Positions 26,738-36,094 of a stretch of 64,000 nt of DNA are shown piece after piece. Origin of the DNA: CAZGUH01 sp964529005. GTDB lineage: Bacteria > Actinomycetota > Acidimicrobiia > Acidimicrobiales > Ilumatobacteraceae. The notes beneath the pieces were generated by a model that was given only the letters and a program-made list of their open reading frames with translations, did not search any database and was not told the origin of the DNA. Each line of letters starts with the position of its first letter. Position 1 is the first letter of the stretch. The translations under genes were made by a program, and so were the position numbers. The DNA lies in NCBI GenBank assembly GCA_964529005.1, contig CAZGUH010000003.1, positions 62,001 to 126,000 of the forward strand, read 5' to 3'.

Positions 26738-29700
26738 TGACGTCTCCCATCACCCGCGCCAGCGTGGCGCTCTCGTCGAGGCCCGCGGCCTCGGCCTCGC
26801 GCATGACCGTGAGCACACGCTTGTAGTCGCGCGGCATCACCTTGCGGAACTCGCCGACGGCGGCGTCCCAGCGGTCGAGCAGCCGGCCGGCGAGCGGAGA
26901 GCCGGTCAGCTCGCGATGACGGGACACCGTGTCGGTCACGAACGTGCGGTCGTCGTCGTCGAGGTCTTCGACGTCGACCAGCTCGCCGTTCACCTTCGTG
27001 ACGAACACGCCGTGCGGGTCGTGCACGTAGGCGATGCCGCCGCTCATGCCGGCCCCGAAGTTCCGGCCGGTGTCGCCGAGCACGACGACCCGGCCGCCGG
27101 TCATGTACTCGCAGCCGTGGTCGCCGACGCCCTCGACGACCGCGGTGGCGCCGGAGTTGCGCACGCAGAAGCGCTCACCGACGCGGCCGCTGATGAACAG
27201 CTCGCCACCGGTCGCGCCGTAGGCGATGACGTTGCCGGCGATGATGTTGTCCTCCGGCGCGAACGGCGCGCGGCGGTCGGGCCGCACGATGATCCGTCCA
27301 CCGGACAAGCCCTTGCCGACGTAGTCATTGGCGTCGCCCTCCAGGTCGAGGGTGATGCCGCGGGGCACGAACGCCCCGAAGCTCTGCCCTGCCGAGCCGC
27401 GCAGCCGCACCGTGATCGTCCCGTCGGGCAGGCCTGCGCCGCCCCACTTCTTCGTGACCTCGCTGCCGAGCATCGTGCCCACCGTGCGATTGACGTTGCG
27501 GATCGGCAGGTCGATCTCGACCGTGTGGCCGTCATCGATCGCGGCCCGGCTGCGCTCGATGAGCGTCACGTCGAGCGCATCGTCGAGGCCGTGGTCCTGC
27601 GGGACCGACTGCACGTACGTCTGGTTGTAGGGGTTCTCGGCCGGCATCAGGATCGGCGCGATGTCGAGGCCCTTGGCCTTCCAGTGATCGACCGCATCGC
27701 GGACGTCGAGCGCCTCGACGTGACCGATCATCTCGGCCATCGTGCGGAAGCCCAGCGAGGCCATCAGCTCGCGCACCTCCTCGGCGATGAACTCGAAGAA
27801 GTTGACGACGAACTCGGGCTTCCCGCTGAACTTCTTGCGCAGCTCGGGGTTCTGCGTCGCCACGCCCACCGGGCACGTGTCGAGGTGGCAGACGCGCATC
27901 ATCACGCAGCCGCTGACGACGAGCGGCGCCGTGGCGAACCCGAACTCCTCCGCGCCGAGGAGCGCCGCGATCACCACGTCGCGCCCGGTCTTCAGCTGCC
28001 CGTCGGCCTGCACCACGATGCGGTCACGCAAGCCGTTGAGCAGCAGCGTCTGCTGGGTCTCGGCAAGGCCGAGCTCCCACGGCGCGCCGGCGTGCTTCAG
28101 CGAGGTCAGCGGGCTGGCGCCGGTGCCGCCGTCGTGGCCGGAGATCAGCACCACGTCGGCCTTGGCCTTGCTGACGCCGGCGGCCACGGTGCCGACCCCG
28201 ACCTCGGCGACGAGCTTCACGTGCACCCGCGCCGCCGGGTTCGAGTTCTTCAGATCGTGGATCAGCTGCTTGAGATCCTCGATCGAATAGATGTCGTGGT
28301 GCGGCGGCGGGCTGATCAGTCCGACGCCCGGCGTGCTGTGCCGGGTCTTGGCGACCCACGGATACACCTTGTGGCCGGGGAGCTGACCGCCCTCGCCCGG
28401 CTTCGCGCCCTGCGCCATCTTGATCTGGAGGTCGTCCGCGTTCACCAGGTATTCGCTGGTGACGCCGAACCGGCCGGAGGCGACCTGCTTGATCGCGCTG
28501 CGCTTGGAGTCGCCGTTGGGCAGCGGCACGAAGCGCTCCGGGTCCTCTCCCCCTTCGCCGGTGTTGCTCTTGCCGCCGAGCCTGTTCATCGCGATCGCGA
28601 GCGTCTCGTGGGCCTCGGCCGAGATGCTGCCGTAGCTCATCGCGCCCGTGCTGAACCGCTTGACGATCGCGCTGACGGGCTCGACCTCGTCGATCGGCAC
28701 GGCCGGACGCATACCCGGCTTCAGCTCGAACAGCCCGCGCAACGTGGCGAGCTTGCGCGACTGGTCGTCGACCAGCCGGGTGTACTGCTTGAAGATGTCG
28801 TAGCGCTTGGCACGCGTGGCGTGCTGGAGCTTGAACACGGTTTCGGGGTTGAAGAGGTGGTACTCGCCCTCGCGCCGCCACTGGTACTCGCCGCCGACCT
28901 CCAGCTTGCGGTACGCGCGCTCCAGCGGGTTGCGCGGGTGGGCGGCGGCATGGCGGGCCGCGACCTCGGCCGCGATCTCCTCCAGGCCGATGCCGCCGAG
29001 GCGGCTGACCGTGCCGGTGAAGTACTCGTCGACGACCTCGGCCCCGAGGCCGATCGCCTCGAAGATCTGCGCGCCGGTGTAGCTCGCCACCGTCGACACG
29101 CCCATCTTCGACATCACCTTGAGGACACCCTTGCCGGCGGCCTTGATGTACTTGTGGATCGCCGCGTCGGCGTCGAGCCCGCCGAGACCGTTCAGCCCCT
29201 CGCGGATCATGTCCTCGATGCTCTCGAACGCGAGGTACGGGTTGATCGCCCCCGCGCCGTAGCCGATGAGCAACGCCATGTGGTGCACCTCGCGGGCGTC
29301 GCCGCACTCGACGACGAGACCCACCTGGGTGCGCTTCTTCTCGCGCACGAGGTGATGGTGGACCGCGCCGGTGAGGAGCAGCGACGGGATCGGCGCGTAC
29401 ACGTCGTCGCTGTTGCGGTCGCTGAGCACGATGATCCGCGCTCCGTCGTCGATCGCGTGGCTGACCTCCATGCGGACCTTGTCGAGCGCCCGCTTCAGCG
29501 CCAGCCCGCCGCCCGCCACGCGGTAGAGCCCGCTGACGACGACGGCCTTCAGGTGCGGGAACTGCCCGTCGTCGTCGATGTGGATGATCTTGGCGAGGTC
29601 GTCGTTGTCGATGATCGGGAACGGCAGCACGAGTTGGCGGCAGCTCTCCGGCCCAGGCGCGAGCAGGTTGGCCTCTGGGCCGAGGGTGGAGCCGACCGCG

Positions 29701-31298
29701 GTGACGACCTCCTCCCGGATGGCGTCGAGCGGCGGGTTGGTCACCTGCGCGAAGAGCTGCGAGAAGTAGTCGAACAGCAGCCGTGGCCGCTCGCTCAACA
29801 CCGCGATCGGCGTGTCGGTGCCCATCGAGCCGATCGGCTCGGCCCCCGCCTTGGCCATCGGGGCGACGATCAGCTTCAGCTCCTCGTGGCTGTAGCCGAA
29901 CATCTGCTGGCGGCGCAGCACGCTGTCGTGGCTGTAGACGACGTGCTCGCGCTCGGGCAGGTCGTCGAGTTCGACGAGACCTTGGTCCAGCCAATGCTGG
30001 TAGGGCTGCTCCGCGGCCAGCGCCCGCTTGACCTCGTCGTCGTCGACGATGCGGCCTTGGGCGGTGTCGATGAGGAACATGCGGCCGGGCTGGAGGCGCC
30101 CCTTGCGCACGACCCTGGCCGGGTCGACGTCGATGACGCCGACCTCCGACGCCATCACGACGATGCCGTCGTCGGTGACCCAGTAGCGGCTGGGGCGCAG
30201 GCCGTTGCGGTCGAGCACCGCGCCGATCACCGTGCCGTCGGTGAACGCCACGCTGGCGGGGCCGTCCCACGGCTCCATCAGCGAGGCGTGGAAGCGGTAG
30301 AACGCCCGCTTGTCGGCGTCCATCGTGTCGTGGTTCTCCCACGCCTCGGGGATCATCATCAACACCGCGTGCGGAAGGCTGCGCCCGCCGAGGTGCAGCA
30401 GCTCGAGCACCTCGTCGAAGCTCGCCGAGTCGCTCGCCCCGGTCGTGCAGATCGGGTACGCCCGCTCGAGGCCGGGGATCACGTCGCTGCGCAGCATCGC
30501 TTCGCGCGTGCGCATCCAGTTGCGGTTGCCCTGCACCGTGTTGATCTCGCCGTTGTGGGCGATGTAGCGGTACGGGTGCGCCAGCGGCCACGACGGGAAG
30601 GTGTTGGTGCTGAACCGGCTGTGCACCAGGCCGAGGGCGCTCTCCATCGCGTCGCTCTGGAGGTCGGGGAAGAACGTCGCCAGCTGCGGCGTGGTGAACA
30701 TTCCCTTGTAGATCAAGGTCCGCGCCGACAGCGACGGGAAGTACGTCGCCTGATCGCTGGGGAGCTCGTGCTCGATGCGCTTGCGGACGACGAACAGCTT
30801 GCGGTCGAGGTCGATCCCGGCTGCGCCGGCGGGATCGTCGACGAACAGATGGCGGAACGACGGCATCACGGCGCGCGCGCTGGCCCCGAGGCAGTCGGGA
30901 TTGGTCGGCACGGCGCGCCAGCCGAGCACCCGCAGGCCTTCGTCGGCCACGATCGCATCGATCGCCGCGATCGCCTTCTCCGCGGTGCCCGCGTCGGCAG
31001 GCAGGAACGCCAGACCGACCGCGTAGGAGCCGGGCGCAGGAAGCGTGAACGGGCAGGCCTCGACCAGGAAGCGGTGCGGAACCTGGATCAGGATGCCCGC
31101 GCCGTCACCGGTGTCGGCCTCCGCTCCCGTGGCGCCGCGATGTTCGAGGTTGCACAGCGCCCCCACGGCCATCGACACGATGGCGCGGCTCGGCCGGCCG
31201 GACATGTCGGCGACGAACGAGACGCCGCAGGCGTCGTGTTCGAAACGCGGGTCGTAGAGCCCGCGCGCGGCGGGAAGCTTCATCTGCATCGTCCACAT
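26730..31298 (-). CDS. gltB: glutamate synthase large subunit
   Basis: A 1522-residue enzyme converting glutamine and 2-oxoglutarate to two glutamates. A 23-residue propeptide precedes Cys24 (HDACGVSF), the glutaminase nucleophile after cleavage. The central domain is followed by the FMN-binding synthase domain with the 3Fe-4S cysteine loop (VCHLDTCPVGVATQ, near 1110), and a C-terminal GXGXG beta-helix domain. ATGs at 31298, 31289 and 31283 are all possible. The 155 bp upstream hold no gene; two GTAAC half-sites (minus strand, 31364-31368 and 31396-31400) are too far apart to call a GlnR box. Confidence 0.96.
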   Translation of the reverse strand: MWTMQMKLPAARGLYDPRFEHDACGVSFVADMSGRPSRAIVSMAVGALCNLEHRGATGAEADTGDGAGILIQVPHRFLVEACPFTLPAPGSYAVGLAFLPADAGTAEKAIAAIDAIVADEGLRVLGWRAVPTNPDCLGASARAVMPSFRHLFVDDPAGAAGIDLDRKLFVVRKRIEHELPSDQATYFPSLSARTLIYKGMFTTPQLATFFPDLQSDAMESALGLVHSRFSTNTFPSWPLAHPYRYIAHNGEINTVQGNRNWMRTREAMLRSDVIPGLERAYPICTTGASDSASFDEVLELLHLGGRSLPHAVLMMIPEAWENHDTMDADKRAFYRFHASLMEPWDGPASVAFTDGTVIGAVLDRNGLRPSRYWVTDDGIVVMASEVGVIDVDPARVVRKGRLQPGRMFLIDTAQGRIVDDDEVKRALAAEQPYQHWLDQGLVELDDLPEREHVVYSHDSVLRRQQMFGYSHEELKLIVAPMAKAGAEPIGSMGTDTPIAVLSERPRLLFDYFSQLFAQVTNPPLDAIREEVVTAVGSTLGPEANLLAPGPESCRQLVLPFPIIDNDDLAKIIHIDDDGQFPHLKAVVVSGLYRVAGGGLALKRALDKVRMEVSHAIDDGARIIVLSDRNSDDVYAPIPSLLLTGAVHHHLVREKKRTQVGLVVECGDAREVHHMALLIGYGAGAINPYLAFESIEDMIREGLNGLGGLDADAAIHKYIKAAGKGVLKVMSKMGVSTVASYTGAQIFEAIGLGAEVVDEYFTGTVSRLGGIGLEEIAAEVAARHAAAHPRNPLERAYRKLEVGGEYQWRREGEYHLFNPETVFKLQHATRAKRYDIFKQYTRLVDDQSRKLATLRGLFELKPGMRPAVPIDEVEPVSAIVKRFSTGAMSYGSISAEAHETLAIAMNRLGGKSNTGEGGEDPERFVPLPNGDSKRSAIKQVASGRFGVTSEYLVNADDLQIKMAQGAKPGEGGQLPGHKVYPWVAKTRHSTPGVGLISPPPHHDIYSIEDLKQLIHDLKNSNPAARVHVKLVAEVGVGTVAAGVSKAKADVVLISGHDGGTGASPLTSLKHAGAPWELGLAETQQTLLLNGLRDRIVVQADGQLKTGRDVVIAALLGAEEFGFATAPLVVSGCVMMRVCHLDTCPVGVATQNPELRKKFSGKPEFVVNFFEFIAEEVRELMASLGFRTMAEMIGHVEALDVRDAVDHWKAKGLDIAPILMPAENPYNQTYVQSVPQDHGLDDALDVTLIERSRAAIDDGHTVEIDLPIRNVNRTVGTMLGSEVTKKWGGAGLPDGTITVRLRGSAGQSFGAFVPRGITLDLEGDANDYVGKGLSGGRIIVRPDRRAPFAPEDNIIAGNVIAYGATGGELFISGRVGERFCVRNSGATAVVEGVGDHGCEYMTGGRVVVLGDTGRNFGAGMSGGIAYVHDPHGVFVTKVNGELVDVEDLDDDDRTFVTDTVSRHRELTGSPLAGRLLDRWDAAVGEFRKVMPRDYKRVLTVMREAEAAGLDESATLARVMGDVNG

Positions 31299-31454
31299 CC
31301 ACGGAGTCGTATTCGGCTGGGTGGACGCTCGGGACGACGCTGGCCCGAACGGCGTTGCGCCATGTTACGCCCTCGCGCGCCGCGGGGCGACATCCGTTAC
31401 GGCCACCCAGCGTGACACATGGCCCGGCGCACGTGCGGGCGGTTGGGCCGTCGG

Positions 31455-32252
31455 TCAGCCGGGCTCGGGATCGACGAACTGCGGCGCACGCTTCTCCAAG
31501 CCCGCGGCCACCGCTTCGATCTGGTTCGGCGTGCCGATCAGCGAGCTCTGCGCCGCGCGCTCCGCGGCGAACTGCTTCTCCGGCGCGGCGCCGAGCAGCC
31601 GGGCGAACAGGGCTTTTGCCGACCGCACGGCGTCCGGGCTGCGCTCGGCGATCTCGGCGGCCATCGCCAGCGCGGCCTCACGCGGGGTGTCGGACAGCTT
31701 CGTGACGAGGCCGAGCGACATCGCCTCGCGGGCGTCGAAGATCCGCGCCGTGAACGTCAACTCCTTGGCGACGTCGGGACGGACGAGCCACGACAGCGTC
31801 AGCGTGCCGGTCATGTCGGGCACGAGGCCCCAGAACCCTTCCCGCACCGACAGCTCCGTGTCGGGATGCACGATGCGGATGTCGGCCGCCAGCGCGATCT
31901 GGAGCCCGGCGCCGAACGCGTGGCCGTGGACGGCGGCGATCACGGGCATCGGAAGCTCCTGCCAGACCCAGGCGACGTTCTGCGCGGTGTTACCGAACGA
32001 CGCCGCGTCCAACGAGTCCGGTGTGGACTCGGCGAGCTGTGCGAGCGCGCCGAAGTCGAGCCCGGCGCAGAACGACGGTCCCTCCCCGCTGAGCACGACC
32101 GCGCGCACGCCGCGCTCGGTCTTCAGCCGCGCGCCGGCCTCGGCGATCGCACGGAACATTGCGCGATCCAGCGCGTTGCGGCGCTGCGGGCGCGTCAGGC
32201 GCACCTCCGCGACGCCGCGGTCGATCGTGACGGAAACCCGGTCCTCGGACAT
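31455..32252 (-). CDS. enoyl-CoA hydratase/isomerase family protein
   Basis: A crotonase-fold protein of about 265 residues: VRLTRPQRRNALD, oxyanion-hole segment FCAGLDFGALA, and HGHAFGAGLQIALAADIR. At the second catalytic position the family's Glu is present in SVREGFWGLVPD. Probably fatty-acid or related acyl-CoA metabolism. ATG 32252 (MSEDRV) is chosen; ATG 32261 is also in frame. Divergent from the ComB-like gene by 32 bp. Confidence 0.88.
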   Translation of the reverse strand: MSEDRVSVTIDRGVAEVRLTRPQRRNALDRAMFRAIAEAGARLKTERGVRAVVLSGEGPSFCAGLDFGALAQLAESTPDSLDAASFGNTAQNVAWVWQELPMPVIAAVHGHAFGAGLQIALAADIRIVHPDTELSVREGFWGLVPDMTGTLTLSWLVRPDVAKELTFTARIFDAREAMSLGLVTKLSDTPREAALAMAAEIAERSPDAVRSAKALFARLLGAAPEKQFAAERAAQSSLIGTPNQIEAVAAGLEKRAPQFVDPEPG

Positions 32253-32284
32253 GACGACCATCTTGATCGCGTCAAACTCGCGCG

Positions 32285-33013
32285 ATGCGGCTCAAACGCC
32301 CTCGGGACGATTTCGCCTTCACGTTCGAGTGGGGCGTCGACGGCCTGCGGTCGCTGGCGACCAGCGCGGACGTGGTGATCGTCGTCGACGTGCTGTCGTT
32401 CTCCAGCATCGTCAGTGCCGCCGTCGAGGCCGGAGCGACGGTGGCGCCGGCGGCTGGGGCGGACGGCGACCCCTGGCTGCGCGTCACCGACGCCCTGCTG
32501 CTCGACCCCGGCGCCCGGGTCACTGCGCCGCCGTCGCCGGGGCGCGAGCTCGCGGTCGCCGCCGCCATCGAGCACCCCACCGTGCTCGCCGGCTGCCTCC
32601 GCAACGCCTCGGCGACCGCGGCGCTCGCCCGCGAGCTGGCCGGCCCGTTCGGCACGATCGCGGTCGTGGCCGCCGGAGATTGGTGGGAGGGCGACAGCGC
32701 CCGCCCGCGGATGGCCGTGGAGGATCTGCTCGGCGCAGGGGCGATCCTCGCCGCGCTCGATCCCGCGGCAGCCATCGCCCCGCCGCGATGCTCGCCGGAG
32801 GCGGCCGCGGCGCGCGCCGCGTTCCGGGCGGCCCGCCCGCTGCTCCACGACGCCGTCAGCGGAAGCGTGACGGGGCGCGCGTTGCGCGCTGAGGGCCGCG
32901 ACGACGACATCGCGATGGCCGCGGCGGCGGACACGACCGCGCTCGCGGCCCAGCTCGTCGACGGCGCGTTCGTCGGCCGCGCGGCGAGCGCGGGATCACT
33001 CCACCAGGCGTAG
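32285..33013 (+). CDS. ComB-like 2-phosphosulfolactate phosphatase family protein
   Basis: A 242-residue protein of the ComB family, known for the coenzyme M pathway of archaea but widespread in bacteria without it. It shows VVIVVDVLSFSSIV near residue 30, LAGCLRNASATA near 104, and a WWEGDSARPRMAVEDLLGAG segment as in the family. No other coenzyme M genes are seen, so its substrate here is unknown. It converges on the GntR gene with an 18-bp overlap. Confidence 0.78.
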   Translation: MRLKRPRDDFAFTFEWGVDGLRSLATSADVVIVVDVLSFSSIVSAAVEAGATVAPAAGADGDPWLRVTDALLLDPGARVTAPPSPGRELAVAAAIEHPTVLAGCLRNASATAALARELAGPFGTIAVVAAGDWWEGDSARPRMAVEDLLGAGAILAALDPAAAIAPPRCSPEAAAARAAFRAARPLLHDAVSGSVTGRALRAEGRDDDIAMAAAADTTALAAQLVDGAFVGRAASAGSLHQA

Positions 33014-33727
33014 GCCGCTCGGAGCGATCGACGGCTCCGCCTGCGGCAGCTCGACCACGAACTCGGTGCGGTGTCCCGGGAACACGTGCTGGCTGAGGAG
33101 CACGGGCCGACCCTCGATGTCGGTGGTGATGCGCTCGCAGCGCAGCACGGGCGACCCGGCGGGCACGCCGAGCAGCGCAGCCTCGGAGGCGCTCGCCGCG
33201 TCCGCTCCGATGGTCTGGGTGGCGCCGCGCAGCGGCACGTCGAGGATCTCGTAGAACGGCGAGCGCTCGACGTCGAGCCGCGACAGGCGCTCGCCCATCT
33301 CCGCTGGGCACCACACGGTGACGACAGCGAACGGGTCGCCGTCGGCGAGGTTCAAGCGCTTCACGCGCAGCACGCTGTCGGTGCCGAGCACCTCGGCGAC
33401 ATGCCCGTCGACGTGGACGAAGGCGAACTCGAGGATGCGCCGGCTCGGCGAGATGCCGCTGTCGCGCAGCTGGCCCTCGATCGTCGCGAGCTGCCCGAGC
33501 GGCTGGCGCACCGGGCTGCCCGAGACGAACCATCCGAAACCTTGGCGTGCGTCGACCAACCCGTCGTCTCGCAACAGCTCCAACGCGCGCCGTACCGTGA
33601 CCCGGCTGGCGCCGAACTCGTGGCCGAGCTCGGCTTCGCTGGGGAGCACCCGACCCGGCGCGTAGAGGCCGTCTTTCACCCGCGCGCGCAGCTCGTCGGC
33701 GATCTGTTGGTAGCGGATCGACCTCAC
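32996..33727 (-). CDS. GntR/HutC-family regulator next to aconitase
   Basis: A 243-residue regulator: winged HTH (residues 1-70: RYQQIADELRARVKDG, LPSEAELGHEFGASRVTV, LVDARQGFGWFVSG) and a C-terminal UTRA ligand domain (residues 80-235). UTRA domains bind small metabolites. Divergent from aconitase across 72 bp. Its GTG start at 33727 abuts an 18-bp motif that recurs upstream of icd, so a TCA-cycle regulon is likely (inference). Confidence 0.87.
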   Translation of the reverse strand: MRSIRYQQIADELRARVKDGLYAPGRVLPSEAELGHEFGASRVTVRRALELLRDDGLVDARQGFGWFVSGSPVRQPLGQLATIEGQLRDSGISPSRRILEFAFVHVDGHVAEVLGTDSVLRVKRLNLADGDPFAVVTVWCPAEMGERLSRLDVERSPFYEILDVPLRGATQTIGADAASASEAALLGVPAGSPVLRCERITTDIEGRPVLLSQHVFPGHRTEFVVELPQAEPSIAPSGLRLVE

Positions 33728-33736
33728 TTGTATTAG
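33707..33736 (+). promoter_or_regulatory. putative aconitase promoter
   Basis: TTGGTA (33707-33712), an 18-bp spacer and TATTAG (33731-33736), on the aconitase strand. Each hexamer matches the housekeeping consensus at four of six positions. The -10 lies inside the shared 18-bp motif. Prediction only. Confidence 0.4.
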
Positions 33737-33743
33737 AGTTGTC
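33726..33743 (+). promoter_or_regulatory. shared operator-like motif, acn/GntR copy
   Basis: ACTTGTATTAGAGTTGTC; the icd copy at 45777-45794 is ACTTGTATTGAAGTTGTC, with 16 of 18 identical. Both contain TTGT repeats exactly 11 bp apart (33728 and 33739 here). Here TACAA at 33744-33748 also makes TTGTA-N11-TACAA with the first half-site. The motif is placed between divergent GntR and aconitase genes, so it is a likely binding site for the GntR/HutC protein. Confidence 0.6.
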
Positions 33744-33799
33744 TACAAACGACTGGGATGCAAGAGCGACTTGCAGGAAGCCGCACGAAGGGGAGCGCC

Positions 33800-36070
33800 A
33801 TGGCTGTCACCGCCGGAACACCGATCGAACTGGTCCGCGGGGTCTACGCCACCCTTCCGGAACGGGCGGCGCTCGGGCGTGAGCGGCTCGGGCGGCCGCT
33901 GACGCTGACGGAGAAGGTGCTCATCAACCACCTCGTCGACCCGCAGGGCCAGGAGCTCCAGCGCGGCCTCAGCTACGCGGACTTCAACCCCGACCGCGTG
34001 GCGATGCAGGACGCCACCGCGCAGATGGCGCTGCTCCAGTTCATGACGGCCGGCCTCGACACCACCGCCGTGCCGTCGACCGTGCACTGCGACCACCTCA
34101 TCCTCGCCAAGACCGGCGCCCACATCGATCTCGGCGTCGCCATCGACACCAACCGCGAGGTCTACGACTTCCTGCGCTCGGTGTCGGCGCGCTACGGCAT
34201 CGGCTTCTGGGGTCCCGGCAGCGGCATCATCCACCAGGTCGTGCTCGAGAACTACGCGTTCCCGGGCGGCATGATGATCGGCACCGACAGCCACACCCCG
34301 AACGCGGGCGGGCTCGGCATGGTGGCCATCGGCGTCGGCGGCGCCGACGCGGTCGACGTGATGACCGGTTTCCCCTTCAACGTCCGCTGGCCGAAGGTCA
34401 TCGGCGTCAAGCTGACCGGCACGCTGTCGGGCTGGAGCAGCCCGAAGGACGTCATCTTGGAGGTCGCCCGGATCCTCACCGTCGAGGGCGGCACGGGCGC
34501 GATCGTCGAGTACTTCGGACCCGGCGCCGACTCGATCTCGGCCACCGGGAAGGCGACCATCTGCAACATGGGCGCCGAGATCGGCGCGACGTGCTCGCTG
34601 TTCGCCTACGACCAGAACATGGCGCAGTACCTCAAGGCGACCGGCCGCGAAGCGATCGCCGACGCCGCCGACGCGGTCGCCGTCGAGCTGCGCCCCGACG
34701 ACGGCGCGCTCTACGACCAGCTCATCGAGATCGACCTCTCGCAGCTGAAGCCGTTGATCAACGGACCACACTCGCCTGACCGTGCGCACAAGGTCGGCGC
34801 CGAGGTCGGCGCCGCGGCCCGCGAGAACGGCTGGCCTGTCGAGGTCTCCTCGGCCCTGATCGGCAGCTGCACCAACAGCTCCTACGAGGACATCACGCGG
34901 GCCGCGTCGGTGGCTCGCCAGGCGGCCGCCAAGGGCTTGAAGGCCAAGACGGAGCTGCTCATCACGCCGGGCTCCGAGCAGATCCGGGCGACGATCGAAC
35001 GCGATGGCCTGCTCGCCGACCTCGAAGCGGTCGGCGCGACGGTGCTCGCCAACGCGTGCGGGCCGTGCATCGGCCAGTGGGAGCGGTCGAAGGAGATCAT
35101 CGACACCGCCAACACGATCGTCAACTCGTTCAACCGCAACTTCCCGAAGCGCAACGACGGCTCTGCGAACACGCTCAGCTTCGTGACCTCTCCCGACACG
35201 GTGCTGGCGATCGCGCTGGCGGGCCGGCTCGACTTCGACCCCACCACCGACACGATCACCAACGCGGATGGCGTCGAGGTGCTCCTCGATCCCCCGGTCG
35301 GCGAGGTGCTGCCGTCAGCCGGCTACGACCCCGGCGAGAACACGTTCACGGCGCCGCCCGCCGACGGCAGCGGCGTGCAGGTCGTCGTCTCCCCCACCAG
35401 CGATCGCCTCCAGTTGCTCGAACCGTTCCCGGCGTGGGACGGCAACGACTACCTCGGTCTCCCGGTGCTGATGAAGGCCCAGGGGAAGTGCACGACCGAC
35501 CACATCTCGGCTGCGGGGAAGTGGCTCACGTACCGCGGCCACCTCGAGAACATCTCGGGCAACCTGTTCCTGGGCGTGGTCAACGCGTTCACGGGGGCGA
35601 CCGGCGAAGGGGTCGACCGCACCGACGGCGCGACCCGCAGCTTCCCCGAGATCGCCAAGCGCTACGGCGAGGCGGGCATCCGCTGGACCGCGATCGGTGA
35701 CCGCAACTACGGCGAAGGCTCGTCGCGCGAGCACGCCGCGATGGAGCCCCGGTTCCGGGGCGGTGTGGTGATCTTCGCCCGCAGCTTCGCCCGCATCCAC
35801 GAGACCAACCTCAAGAAGCAGGGCCTCGTGCCGCTGACGTTCGCCGATCCCGACACCTACGAGCAGATCGGCCAGGACGACACGATCGACGTGCTGGGCC
35901 TGCCGCCGGAGCCGGGCAAGACGGTTCGCTGCCGGATCAACAAGCCCGACGGCACGCAGATCGAGTTCGAGGGCGTGCACACGTTCAGCGAGGAGCAGGT
36001 CGAGTGGTTCAAGGCCGGCTCCGCGCTCAACGTGGTGCGCCGGAAGGTCGCCGAGGCCGCAGCGAAGTAG
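33800..36070 (+). CDS. acn: aconitate hydratase, mitochondrial (ACO2) type
   Basis: A 756-residue TCA-cycle enzyme interconverting citrate and isocitrate. Motifs: IGTDSHTPNAGGLG, GSCTNSSYED (first cluster Cys), ANACGPCIGQW (second and third cluster Cys), GKCTTDHISAAGKW and GDRNYGEGSSREHAA. Length and order fit the mitochondrial-type family rather than the roughly 900-residue AcnA common in actinobacteria. ATG 33800 follows GAAGGGGAG by 5 nt; the ATG at 33758 adds 14 residues without a good RBS. Confidence 0.95.
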   Translation: MAVTAGTPIELVRGVYATLPERAALGRERLGRPLTLTEKVLINHLVDPQGQELQRGLSYADFNPDRVAMQDATAQMALLQFMTAGLDTTAVPSTVHCDHLILAKTGAHIDLGVAIDTNREVYDFLRSVSARYGIGFWGPGSGIIHQVVLENYAFPGGMMIGTDSHTPNAGGLGMVAIGVGGADAVDVMTGFPFNVRWPKVIGVKLTGTLSGWSSPKDVILEVARILTVEGGTGAIVEYFGPGADSISATGKATICNMGAEIGATCSLFAYDQNMAQYLKATGREAIADAADAVAVELRPDDGALYDQLIEIDLSQLKPLINGPHSPDRAHKVGAEVGAAARENGWPVEVSSALIGSCTNSSYEDITRAASVARQAAAKGLKAKTELLITPGSEQIRATIERDGLLADLEAVGATVLANACGPCIGQWERSKEIIDTANTIVNSFNRNFPKRNDGSANTLSFVTSPDTVLAIALAGRLDFDPTTDTITNADGVEVLLDPPVGEVLPSAGYDPGENTFTAPPADGSGVQVVVSPTSDRLQLLEPFPAWDGNDYLGLPVLMKAQGKCTTDHISAAGKWLTYRGHLENISGNLFLGVVNAFTGATGEGVDRTDGATRSFPEIAKRYGEAGIRWTAIGDRNYGEGSSREHAAMEPRFRGGVVIFARSFARIHETNLKKQGLVPLTFADPDTYEQIGQDDTIDVLGLPPEPGKTVRCRINKPDGTQIEFEGVHTFSEEQVEWFKAGSALNVVRRKVAEAAAK

Positions 36071-36094
36071 CCGCAGCGAGGTAGCTTCGGCTCG

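Noticed and set aside
31364..31400. GTAAC half-sites upstream of gltB as a GlnR box
   Set aside because: They are about 32 bp apart and not arranged as the known pair of half-sites; GTAAC occurs easily by chance.
26724..31415. A plus-strand open frame of over 1500 codons
   Set aside because: It is the antisense shadow of gltB, which has full-length recognisable domains on the other strand.
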